This document shows positions 55,261 to 64,000 of a stretch of 64,000 nt of DNA, piece after piece; positions within the stretch are counted from its first letter, which is position 1, and the number at the start of each line of letters is the position of its first letter. Origin of the DNA: Adiantum capillus-veneris (Eukaryota > Streptophyta > Polypodiopsida > Polypodiales > Pteridaceae). A model generated the notes under the pieces. That model saw nothing but the letters and a program-made list of their open reading frames with translations, had not been told where the DNA came from and made no database searches. Both the position numbers and the translations under genes were made by a program. The DNA lies in assembly GCA_014529385.2 (NCBI GenBank), contig CM043967.1:128625182-128689181 (forward strand), read 5' to 3'.

Positions 55261-57302
55261 ATGTGCTCATTGAGCTAAAGTCCATGAATAGTCCATACAC
55301 TAGTCCCACCATGTATATATTTCTTATTTCACCAATAATCCTCCTCCATGCATGGGTCAATGGAAACTTGAATGCTTTGTATTATAATATGACAAAGGAG
55401 GGGCTCACTCTTGGATGCATTGTACAAATTCAACAAAGGAGGGGGCCACTAAAAGACTTTTGCAGGCATAAAAAACAGGCTTTTTAGTGATAATTTTGGC
55501 ACCTATCTCCACTCCGAATTTGGAGCGGTGGTCAAAAGAGAAAATGTAGCCCACGCTTTGCATAATCACCTCAAATTTTTTCATGATTTTTGGAGCTACC
55601 AGCGGTGAGCTATGATTTTTTGAGTGGACCCCAGTCTGCCCACTTTTCTCACAAGTAGCCCATAGTCTTCTCTCACCTCTTTCCACACTTCTACACACAC
55701 ACACACACACACACATTTCTCTCAATCCCTCACTCAAACCTGCACCTTCCATGGCTTCTCCCACCCTCTCCACCATTACCCTTCTCTCTCATCCCTATAG
55801 TTCTTTTATGAACCTCTACATACATACACCCTCTCCATGTCTCTCTCTATTGCTTCTATGTTACAATTTCATTTACCTCTCCTAAAATATCTAAAATTCA
55901 GCATCTTAACCATGATAACTTCTGCAAATTGAGGATTTTTCATCAACAAATCCTCTTTTCATCGTGGTGGTCAACCGTGGCGGCGGCGTAAAGAAGCGAA
56001 GAAGAAGAAGAAGACAAGCGGTCATTTTTTCCACAATCTACACAAGGGTGAGTTCAAGCTTCTTCAAAGCTTCACCATCTCAATGATTCTCTTTTAATTC
56101 ACCCCTCTTCCTTCATCAAATCAACTCACTCTACCCATTGTAAATGTAACATTAACTTTCTAGTGATTACTAACGACTAACATACTAACACAAAATAGCA
56201 TTGACCTAACCATAAAAGACACCTCACCTCAAGACATGTATAGTAACTCTCTCTCTCTCTCTCTCTCCCTCTCCCCTTCTTTAAAACTTACTTTCACCTT
56301 ATCTACCATCAATAATGCTTTCTTTTGAGCCCACACCCATGACTCAAGCAGACAAAGAAGGCCCGCAATGTTTTGATATTCAAAAAAATCATAATCCTGA
56401 TTTGTTAGTTTGTAAATTAAGATTTCCAATAATCTTAATGAGGGGTCTCCAACCTATAAATAGGCCCCTCTCCTTCTTGTAAAACAACCTCCAACATCTC
56501 ACATAGCACCCCAACACTCTATGCGCGAGGAGAGACTTAGGTGTAGCAACCACTTGTGAGCTTCACTCTTGGTGTGAGAGAAGCTTTCAAGCTACACATT
56601 GCAAGTGAGAGAGCGTGAGTTTCACAAATCTCAAAACCACTATTGTATATGCTCCTTTATCATCAATAAATTGAGGTTTGGTGCATTCAAAGGCGTGATT
56701 CGACGTTCAAATCTTCGTCCTTCCATTTGTGCAATACGGTTTGGTGAATTCAAGGTGACTTGTGTATTTTGAGTTTTTATCAGTTGATCTTGATTTTAGA
56801 AAGTGTTTTAGTGTGTTTTTCATTGCCAGTTTTGTGTCCATTGTAAGAGGGTATTGTGGTGAGAGGTCTCCCACACCCTAAGACAGTGTGTGTGTGTTTT
56901 GGCAATGTTTAGCAATCACTAAGCATTGAGTGAGTTTTATACAAGTTCTACAATAGCATCATAACGAACCATCTCCATTTGCAAGTCACAAATAAGGTAT
57001 TACGCAAGATCCTTTTCTCTCTCTCTTCCCTTTGCTCTAGCTCTCTCTGGTCCAGTTTGTGTGTGTCTTGGTGTGAGGTTGTTTGTGTGTGTTGTGTGGT
57101 GCATCTTCTTGGTTGTGCCAAAATCTCTCTTGCGTCCTAGTTCGCATACCATAACTAGGTGGTGCCCCTATCTTGTTTGGGTTTGGCTGTGGGTTTGTTG
57201 TTGTGTTGTGCTTGTGGTTGCCCCATCCCCAATTGAGCAGCACGGGAGCCTTGAGGGGTGTTTAGAGGTCGCCTCTCTTGTTGCCCGCCTCGGACCGCCT
57301 CA
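55261..57302 (+). repeat. 5' LTR of element H (left edge unresolved)
   Basis: It ends CCGCCTCA four bases before the primer site. It contains TATA box CCTATAAATAGG at 56453-56464 and a (CA)n array at 55692-55714. Segments at 55480-55860 resemble the reversed element I LTR (4930-5400). There is no second copy in the window to fix the left end. Confidence 0.5.
56453..56464 (+). promoter_or_regulatory. TATA box of the H LTR
   Basis: CCTATAAATAGG, about 850 bases before the primer site. The same 12-mer occurs on the minus strand in the F LTR. Transcription would start about 30 bases downstream. Confidence 0.6.
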
Positions 57303-57306
57303 ATTT

Positions 57307-57326
57307 TGGTGCCCCCACTGAGAACA
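57307..57326 (+). promoter_or_regulatory. Primer binding site of element H
   Basis: TGGTGCCCCCACTGAGAACA lies four bases after the LTR end CCTCA. The core is identical to that of element I (minus strand, 3923-3908). The tRNA was not identified. Confidence 0.78.
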
Positions 57327-57613
57327 GGCTTGTGTATCTTTTTGTGTAGGTTCAACCTTTAGCATAGTCAAGTAGGTTGCATGAATCACGAGAATTTGTA
57401 TGATCCTTTCATTCCATTGCAAGGCAAAAGGTACACATAATTGTTAGTACTAAGTTGCAATTTCAGCGAGTAATTCGTAGGATTTTAGGTCCTCTTAGGT
57501 TGGCCGAGATAAACGCTTCAGTAAACCCTTTTATTTTTCCTCTGATTAGGTACGACCTTAGTTTGGACGTCTATATTTTTGTTTTGTTTTGAGTATTAGG
57601 TCATGCATAGACC

Positions 57614-57832
57614 ATGGATAATGGTCCAGGAATAGAGGTTTTCCCCTTCCATTTCACTCCACACATTAGAATAAACATTGCAATTAGTAGAAAAATCCAT
57701 TTTCAACAACGTATGGTATTCATGTTTGGTGCCCAAAGAGCAGGAGAAATTCTTGCATCACCAAACCCTGTCATTCTACCTCTCATCAACTACCACACTT
57801 CTTTTGATGTACATGTGTTCATTTTATTTTAA
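57614..57832 (+). CDS. Small leader ORF of element H, unidentified
   Basis: This 72-codon frame starts at an ATG and is the first ORF after the primer site (it begins MDNGPGIEVFPFHFTPHIRI). No motif was recognised, and it shows no convincing similarity to the two following frames. About 115 bases separate it from the next coding-like region, including a TTTTTTCTTTG tract and a GTGTGTGCAG, so it might be a first exon. That is inference from shape only. Confidence 0.35.
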   Translation: MDNGPGIEVFPFHFTPHIRINIAISRKIHFQQRMVFMFGAQRAGEILASPNPVILPLINYHTSFDVHVFILF

Positions 57833-57949
57833 AATGAAGTGCAGCCCGGCAAAGTAGTGTGTATGTTTGTTTTTTCTTTGTCCAAGTTGTTACAAGAAAC
57901 AAAAAAACGATCATTTATTCTAACTGGGAATGTGTGTGCAGTGAAAGTT

Positions 57950-58413
57950 CAATCCTTAGAGATCTAGCTCTATTACCAATTGAGTTGTAGGAGCAAGTAG
58001 TAAGGCGTCTCCCTCATAACAAGAGGGTGGTGAAGTTAAGACGGAAGGTCCTACGCGTGGATTCCATTTTCCTCTTGTTGTTGGGCACTAAGGAAGACCG
58101 CGCATTCATCCAACTAGTGTGTGCCCTAAGATTGGTAAATAGAGTGAAATTTGGCGTTTGGCGAGTGCATTTCACCATTGAGGAAGACTCTTCAGGAAAC
58201 TTGCGGCCAGAGTTCATGCTTCATAGACTCACATTTGGTGAATTTTTCCCTCATTTGCGTCTTATTAATAGTCTTCCTTTCGCTTTCAACAAAGGAGATA
58301 GGGAGCTATTCAGAGCTTGTCTTAATAAAGAGAGCATAGAGAAGATTGCAAATTTGTATAAATTCTCATCCTTCTCTACTTTCTATGACACTTTGTTCAT
58401 AGAGACATTGTAA
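57950..58413 (+). pseudogene. Accessory frame 1 of element H (paralogue of frame 2)
   Basis: An open frame from 58027 to TAA at 58413, extendable leftward through one TAG to about 57950, just after TGTGTGCAG. It has no ATG at its start. It shares a run of motifs with the next frame: RRLPH, FIQLVCALRLVNRVKF (FIQTACALGIVEQVQF in frame 2), RLTFGEFFPHLRLINSLPFAF (RLSFEEFQPFLELINSLPFCF) and a matching C-terminal FSSF/LTSSF. The identity is moderate, so the duplication is old. Function is unknown; no RNase H, chromodomain, zinc or protease motif is seen. Confidence 0.6.
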
Positions 58414-58435
58414 ATCTCTTTATGCTTTTGAATGA

Positions 58436-58918
58436 TTTAACCATAATCCTAAGGAGTTTTTGTCCAGGAATTTTGTAGCACAAGTGGAGTCTTTAAATCT
58501 TGCAAACTTGATTGGAATTGATGAGGATGTTCTTTATGAAATTGTGAGAAGGTTGCCTCACTCCGACTGTGTGGAACTCGAAGGAAAGGAGCTCCTAGTC
58601 AATTGCTACTTTCTCACGGCCTTCGACGAGCATGAAGATCTAGTTTTTATACAAACCGCTTGTGCATTGGGAATTGTAGAGCAAGTGCAATTTATCACTT
58701 GGGACGTGGTTGCTCTTTTGGATCCAGAAAATGAAGTTCTAGAGATTTCTGTTTATCGCCTTAGCTTTGAAGAATTTCAACCCTTCTTAGAGCTCATCAA
58801 TAGTCTACCCTTTTGTTTTGATCAAACAAATCGAGACCTTATTGAAGCTTGGATAGCTGAAGAAGAAAACCTAGAGTGGTATTTTCTCACTTCTTCATTT
58901 GCAGGCGAGTGGTTCTAG
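58436..58918 (+). CDS. Accessory frame 2 of element H (paralogue of frame 1)
   Basis: An uninterrupted frame of about 160 codons ending at TAG 58916-58918, 50 bases before gag. It contains no Met codon, so it cannot be started by AUG on its own; the TTTTTGTCCAG at 58457-58467 has the form of a 3' splice site, and a spliced or fused product is possible. The text is acidic and Leu-rich: NLIGIDEDVLYEIVRRLPH, DLVFIQTACALGIVEQVQF, DPENEVLEISVYRLSFEEF and LINSLPFCFDQTNRDLIEA. It is homologous to the preceding frame over most of its length. The family is not recognised. Tat/Ogre elements carry an upstream ORF of unknown function, which is the nearest known parallel. Confidence 0.6.
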   Translation, partial: FNHNPKEFLSRNFVAQVESLNLANLIGIDEDVLYEIVRRLPHSDCVELEGKELLVNCYFLTAFDEHEDLVFIQTACALGIVEQVQFITWDVVALLDPENEVLEISVYRLSFEEFQPFLELINSLPFCFDQTNRDLIEAWIAEEENLEWYFLTSSFAGEWF

Positions 58919-58967
58919 ATCTCTATTGTATCCCTTATTGTAACTCGTGTTGTAATCTTTCATAATA

Positions 58968-59582
58968 ATGGAGAGCCAACGCCAAATGTCTGGATATCCT
59001 CTTTTCTTTGGAGAGCCTGGAGAGGATGCAGAATTATTTTTAGCAAATTTCAAGATGTCTTGCCGTATCAAGAGGATAGTAACCGATCAAGAACGTGTAG
59101 AAATGTTTGAGGTGGTCCTTAGGAAAGATGCTAGTACTTGGTTTGACTCTTTGCCTGAGGAAGTTAAGGGGAATTACACAGAAGTTTTAAATCGTTTCAA
59201 GAGATACTTCTTTGATCCCCAAAACACTCAAAAACTATGGCAAGACATTGTTTCTCATAAGCAAAAAGACTTAGATGACTACTACTTGTACAAGCAAGAG
59301 TTCCTACGTCTTTGGGCTCTATGGATACGAAATGTTGCTAACCCTGGTGATGGTGCAGAATTTATAAAGAAGGAGAGGTTCATAGCCGGACTCTTTCCTG
59401 ACCTTAAGGTAAAAGTTGAGGCGGGTGCACCTGCTACCTTTGATGCAGCTGAAACTAGGGCTGCTGAGAAATATAGGAAACTCAAGTGCTTAAGGGGGGA
59501 GGTTCCAATAGAAGGTCTTAGACCCAAAGGTAAGTCACAAGCATCAACATCGAGGGAGCTTCTTGAGGTAACGCGGAAGTAA
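58968..59582 (+). CDS. gag: gag capsid of element H
   Basis: A 204-codon open frame from ATG 58968 (context ATAATGG) with a Retrotrans_gag domain: YPLFFGEPGEDAELFLANFK, LRKDASTWFDSLPEE, EVLNRFKRYFF, DDYYLYKQEFLRLWALWIR, EFIKKERFIAGLFPDLKVKV and FDAAETRAAEKYRKLK. A TAA at 59580 ends the frame; the nucleocapsid continues in another frame after a short indel. It resembles the I and E gag sequences in motif order. Confidence 0.85.
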   Translation: MESQRQMSGYPLFFGEPGEDAELFLANFKMSCRIKRIVTDQERVEMFEVVLRKDASTWFDSLPEEVKGNYTEVLNRFKRYFFDPQNTQKLWQDIVSHKQKDLDDYYLYKQEFLRLWALWIRNVANPGDGAEFIKKERFIAGLFPDLKVKVEAGAPATFDAAETRAAEKYRKLKCLRGEVPIEGLRPKGKSQASTSRELLEVTRK

Positions 59583-59760
59583 TTGAGAAGTTAAACGAAT
59601 CTTTAAGCAGCCTGTCAATTCACCTTGCACAAGCTGTAGGTCCAAAGGGACAAGCAAAGAAGACTGAAGAGCGAGATCCACGACCTAGGAGAGTCTTGCA
59701 ATGTTGGAATTGCGGAGAGTCTGGACATGGGATGTATAATTGTCCTTGGCCCGTGGGGAG
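59583..59760 (+). pseudogene. Nucleocapsid of element H with intact CCHC zinc knuckle
   Basis: In a different frame from the capsid, the motif CWNCGESGHGMYNC (59702-59743) is a complete C-x2-C-x4-H-x4-C knuckle, preceded by RPRRVLQ. It binds element RNA during packaging. It is one of only two intact knuckles in the window; the other is in E. Confidence 0.82.
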
Positions 59761-60612
59761 CCAGGGAGGCCTAACTTGAATTACCCAGTGATGAATGCAG
59801 GTGAAGGAACTGGTCAACAACCAAGGCTTCTACAAAGGCCAAATGGACCAAGACCACCTCCACAAGGGGTAGAAGGAGTTCCACCTTTGCCAGATCCAAA
59901 TGTGCATGTGGTAGAGGTGACAAATTCAAATGAGGTTGACATGGAAGCCAATGGAATTAAGCGTGGCCGAGAAAAGGTAAAGAGAAAGAAGGAGTCACAT
60001 CACAGAGTGACCATGGACAAGGCAAGAAGGCAAAGGGAACCAAGGAAACCAAGAGGACTCGACGTCGTATCAACCTCCAAGACTTCCCTCTTGGACATGG
60101 TATGGCTCCGTACAACTTGTTGGAAGACATGAGAGGTAAGGGTCCTGATATTTCATGGCCTCAATTTCTTGCATTATGTCCACAAGTTAGGAGGGATTTA
60201 ACAAGGGCACTTAGCACTAGGAGAAAGGTAAAAGAGAGTGTGCCTGTTGTAAAAATTGCACAAGCTGAAATGAATGAGGACATTACACCGGTGCTAGACT
60301 GTTACATCAAAGGGAGATTGGTTAGGAAAGGTCTAGTGGATGGGGGGGTGCACAAATTTGCATCATGACAGAGGGACTCATGCAAAGACTAGCATGCACA
60401 TCCATGAGACACCTGAAATCAAAGTGAAAATGGCAAACAATAGCAAGGCTAGGTGCGTAGGAATTTGTAAAAACGTTTTTGTGGAGGCCTTTGGCATTAA
60501 AGGGCAGTGGATTTTTATGTTATGTCGACCAAGGGAAGTGTTATCAGGATTGGGAGAGTGAGAAATTAATTTGCAGGAATGACAATCATAAGAAGGTTGT
60601 CTTTGACACCCC
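59761..60612 (+). pseudogene. Spacer and protease of element H, broken
   Basis: It matches the open ORF at 17117-18100: GEGTGQQPRLLQRPNGPRPP, MAPYNLLEDMRGKGPDIS, then GRLVRKGLVDGG, after which an extra G shifts the frame. HETPEIKVKMANNSK and RCVGICKNVFVEAFGIK follow in other frames. A deletion removes the second protease block (GYPFMLGRP in the other copy). The segment stops at KKVVFD, where the duplicated G sequence begins. Confidence 0.75.
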
Positions 60613-60793
60613 TAGACATAACCATGCCAGCCGAGAAATCGAGTGCTCCCAAGATAGCAGTCATGGAGGGTCAGGTGATGAGGAGCCATAATCCTTCCAC
60701 TTCAAGGGGAACCTTAGCACGCCAAGCTTAGAGGGGATAATTCTCACACAACTTAATTGAAAGTATGCCCTACAAGTTGAGACGCTGACCGAC

Positions 60794-61320
60794 ATGTACA
60801 CACGCTGCAGATACCGTGTGGGGTGGTTAGAGGTGGTACAATCCACATTTGGGGCCACAAATTTAGAGAAACATCAACGGATAATCTGTGATTTCATCCA
60901 TGGTGTCATCCAATTAGGGAGGAAATACCAAGGAATTAACATTCCTTCAATGAGTTCTATGAGATTCTTGGGTATGGGAAAGGCCAAACAACCAACCCTA
61001 TCACAAATGGAGACTCCCTCAGTGAGTCCCATTGATCCTTCATATGTTGTTTTGCCTGGAGTCTCAATACCCTCTGAACTCACAAGCAATAGTTTCACAC
61101 TCCCAAATTCAGCTCATCTTTCCTCGAAGAATCTACGGATATTGTGAATGTCCCACCAAAAAGTACACCTTGGACCTCATGCACAAGTAAAGCACCACTA
61201 CATAGTAGCACAATTCCCACAATAATACCTACAAGTGTACATCAATCATATATACCTATGGGTCCTCATACCCATGTAGCTCCCAGACCCTCGATTTTTT
61301 TGACACCCTACACTCCATAA
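60794..61320 (+). pseudogene. N-terminal gag region, G copy 2
   Basis: It starts MYTRCRYRVGWLEVVQSTFG as in copy 1. A lost C after TCATCTTTC at about 61122 shifts the frame, so the ORF stops at 61147 instead of running on for another 58 codons as in copy 1. Confidence 0.6.
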
Positions 61321-61610
61321 CCACCATATCCGAGTACTCATTCTAGTGGAGCCATACCAACTAGTAATTAAAATGTTATATACTATGTCTTCTATGCCTA
61401 GGGCCACACATATGGACTTTGGGCCATCACATGGCACAACATCATACCCGGCTTGGGACCTGAGGATCACCCGTATGCCTAACCGAATGCATATCCTCAC
61501 TATATGTTCTCACTCTGGTGACTTGGCAACATTCCTTAAGCTATCGGTCGATCTATTGCTAAAAATATACGTAACACGCCGGATGAGAGGTTATAAATAA
61601 GGTAGTACAA

Positions 61611-62035
61611 GTGGCCAAGATCACACAAAAATATAGTGGGGACTGGGATTCTAGAAAGCATATTCAGGTATTTGAGCATGCATATGATTCCTTGGAAGAG
61701 CACAATGAGCTGCATAAATACAAATCTTTGAGCTTGACTCTAAGTGGGAAGGCAGGGGATTGGTATAGGACCTTAAGGATGGAAGATAAAACGATTTACC
61801 GTACTCTTTACAGATTGTTCCTAAAGGAGTATATACGAGAGGGAGTGCTTTGGGGTGTAGCATCTCAGCTCCAAAAAGCCCAATGAGAGGATGGGAGTCA
61901 CTGAGAGACTTTATTACTCGCTTGAAGTATTTGCATTCTCATTGTAATCCAAATGAGCATTTCAATAATAACCAATTGGTCGATAGATTCACAGGGGAGT
62001 ACGACATTAGGATATCTATATGGCCTAGTCTTTAG
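61611..62035 (+). pseudogene. gag: Capsid domain, G copy 2
   Basis: Same motifs as copy 1 (YSGDWDSRKHIQVFEHAYD, LSGKAGDWYRTL). Differences: Lys-Ser for Lys-Ala at one site, and a shorter sequence after the shared TGA, which changes the frame of the following SLRDFITRLKYLHSHCNPNE segment. Confidence 0.75.
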
Positions 62036-62459
62036 AGGTATCACCACTTGGGATGTAGTCACCACTAATGCTATCCAATCAGAGGATAATTTAATGGTTC
62101 AAGGAGAAAGAGCGCTTGTTGAGCCTAAATCTACTAGCTTGCAAGCATCATGGCATGAGCCAATGACCATAAAGCCTATTGTTAAAAAGAAAAATATATA
62201 TAAGATAACTTTAGAAGATCTCACTAAGGCCATTCAAGAAAGTCTTAGAGATAATCTTGACTCACAAAACAATCATATGTATCCAACATGGGAACAACAA
62301 TGGTGCTCAATTTGCTTTGGTCCATATATCACTAGTGAATGCCCTACATTTAGAGTAAAATTCAATGGGAGTTTCAATGCACGTGGTAGGTATGGTCACC
62401 AAGCTAAGGATTGTATAGTGTTCAAATGTGTGATGGAAAATAGTTCACCCTTGGACTAA
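61953..62459 (+). pseudogene. Nucleocapsid region, G copy 2
   Basis: It contains WCSICFGPYITSECPTF and GRYGHQAKDCIVF. It keeps one Cys (CSIC) that copy 1 has changed to Phe, so it is closer to the ancestral sequence here. The second knuckle still lacks its first Cys pair. Confidence 0.6.
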
Positions 62460-63175
62460 ACAGATTCACTCGAGTTCCTACATTGATGCCTACCCCACCT
62501 ATTGTAAAAGTATCACAACACATGATTCCTAGAGCCCAAAATGTTCCTCAAGCTACATCGATACCAGCTTCAGTGCTAGGACTTCAACCCACATCCAAGA
62601 GGCACCTATGTGAATCATATGGTTGAGAGCCATCTAGTGCTTGTTTGGAAGGCTGTCAGGAAGATATAGACTCTAATATTGCCTATGGGATGGATTCATG
62701 ATGAGCCGCAATGGACAACCCTTTGAACATAGGAAGAAGATTGGAACTTACCCAAACCCTATAAAGGCGATCGAGTGAGTCAAGCAATTAAGGAGTTTGG
62801 TAGATGAGACCCAAAGGAAGCTAGAAACAACACCTAGAAAGGTCAAAATTATAGACACAATGTTTCCTACACAAAATCAATCTCATAAAGACCATATGCC
62901 AATAGCCATACCTATCATCATCCAAGAAGAAAGTGGCTTTAAGTCATTGTAAAGTGGGTATACTCCCTTCTTGTTGGAGATGTTTACAGACGGATTACCT
63001 TACCCTATTGAAGAAATGGAGATCCCATCTTCCCCATGTAGGGATTGAAGCCCATAAAAAATTTGTTAAATATTGCCAAATGGATTTCATGGCTTCAGAA
63101 GTTAGAACCATCATGTCTAAACTATATGGAGACCCCAAGATATTTCTAGTTGTTTGAGCTTTCCTCGATGGAGAT

Positions 63176-63463
63176 TTGAACGTTGGGTTGCCACAATTTT
63201 CATTGATAGATAGGTCTAATGAAGTGCCAATAGAGGAGGAAACCTTATATCCACAACCCAACCTAGATAATAACTCTGTTTTTGAAATACCTGTTAACAA
63301 GTTGGGACAGTACTTTAAAGGCGATGAATCCAATGCGACCCTACCAATCTCTAACGAAGGATTAACGATGAAGGAAATCCTTGACGGTGGTGTTGGGATT
63401 AGTATTGTAACTGAAAATTGTTGGGAATCTAGAGGAGACCTTACCTTAGGACTACAAACATAG
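63176..63463 (+). pseudogene. Protease region, G copy 2 (DGG type)
   Basis: This 95-codon frame is nearly identical to 54072-54359, with EILDGGVGISIVTENCWESR (Glu for Lys in copy 1) and one other substitution (SNEG for STEG). No RT follows before the window ends. Confidence 0.65.
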
Positions 63464-64000
63464 TGGTAAAGATGGACAATGGGACCATTGTTTTAAACCT
63501 ATTGGGATGCGAGGTTCTTTTCATCTCTTTGTGAACAACTCCTTTCACCTCATGTGTCAAGCCATCACTATGAAAAGAACCAAGTGTTTACCGCACTGTT
63601 TACCGTGTTTTGTAGACAGAAGGTGCAAATTCAAGTAGAGAAACAAGAAGAGAGGAGGCCAGGTTTTTTGTGTTTAAAATATTATCGTGACTTTTTCCGC
63701 TATTATTACCAATTTATTATCGCTGTTATTACCGCTGATAGCCGTTTTTCGGCTCTCCATAATTGCCATACTAAGTTACTCCACCCTACCAAATAAACCC
63801 AAACGCTATGGCTATCCCTGACATTTCACTGTACATAGGCGTGTGTGAGTTAGGGGGCTTTTCCCATATCTTCTTAAAAACCCTCAGCTAGCTAGTCACT
63901 GGGCTAGGTGAGCAAAAAAAATTAAAAAAATAAAAAATAAAAGTATATTATGGCCTCTTTGTGTGTAAATATTTCATTGTATATATGGCCTAAATATAGG

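Larger units (their letters stand above)
55261..60612 (+). mobile_element. Element H: gypsy element with paired accessory frames before gag
   Basis: Order: LTR (right edge 57302), primer site (57307), leader with accessory frames (57614-58918), gag (58968-59582), zinc knuckle (59702-59743), Pro-rich spacer and DGG protease (to 60612), then a break into the second copy of G. RT and integrase are absent. Protease resembles E and D, so Tat relatives. Tat members such as Ogre are known to carry an extra ORF upstream of gag; whether these frames correspond to it is not shown. Confidence 0.7.
51504..64000 (+). repeat. Tandem duplication with a period of about 9.1 kb (second copy cut by window end)
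   Basis: 51504-54897 and 60613-64000 align end to end with about twenty differences, many of them single-base homopolymer changes. The second copy starts inside the protease of element H, joined at TTTGACACCCCTAGACATAA, where G has GACCCCTATGACATAA. The simplest reading is a tandem duplication of the block 51504-60612 (the rest of G plus H), with its second copy running past the window. Confidence 0.75.
60613..64000 (+). mobile_element. Element G copy 2, running off the window end
   Basis: It is near-identical to 51504-54897. It starts mid-gag and therefore lacks the G leader. It contains the N-terminal gag frame (60794-61147, shortened by a one-base loss relative to copy 1), the capsid domain, nucleocapsid and DGG protease in the same order. 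Confidence 0.8.

Overview
The window is land-plant nuclear DNA made almost entirely of Ty3/gypsy LTR retrotransposons, mostly broken and nested in one another. No host gene, tRNA, rRNA or CRISPR array could be supported. Plant origin follows from element types confined to plants or typical of them: a chromodomain-bearing chromovirus primed by initiator tRNA-Met, and Tat-type elements that carry a second RNase H domain. The low gene content and nesting fit a large, repeat-rich genome such as a gymnosperm or fern, but the species cannot be read from the sequence.

Layout. 1-2056: unassigned AT-rich DNA. 2057-about 5900: reverse-strand element I (gag, primer site, LTR). 6880-16175: chromovirus A, forward, with a 5' LTR, a PBS, a gag interrupted by 2.8 kb, a broken pol and a truncated 3' LTR. 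17099-18130: an uninterrupted protease-region ORF of the H family. 18440-34440: reverse-strand element F, an old gypsy copy with an extra ORF between integrase and the 3' polypurine tract. F contains three later insertions: a solo LTR (20311-20988, perfect TAGAT duplication), the nearly intact Tat element E (21472-28598), and a TTAA-flanked DNA element (32624-33955). 34645-35770: an unidentified decayed forward coding stretch. 36687-49966: reverse-strand Tat element D, split by chromovirus C (40838-45219), which holds the longest ORF (791 codons, RT to chromodomain). 50576-54990: forward gypsy element G (gag and protease only). About 55260-60612: forward element H, with two paralogous accessory reading frames before gag. 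60613-64000: a near-identical second copy of G, offset by about 9.1 kb, which suggests a tandem duplication of the G+H block that continues past the window.

How the parts work. Each element follows the LTR-retrotransposon plan: the LTR drives transcription, a tRNA primes at the PBS, Gag forms the particle, protease-RT-RNase H makes cDNA, and integrase inserts it. Nearly all copies carry stops or frameshifts. E is closest to functional, with five nonsense codons and one frameshift; all five nonsense codons can be explained by C-to-T change on one strand or the other. C is open from RT to chromodomain but has lost its 5' half.

The most interesting items are the duplicated accessory frames in H, the extra 3' ORF in F, the TTAA element, the G/H tandem duplication, the open H-family protease ORF at 17.1-18.1 kb, and a perfect 15-bp hairpin that is present in one and absent from the other of two neighbouring sequence copies.
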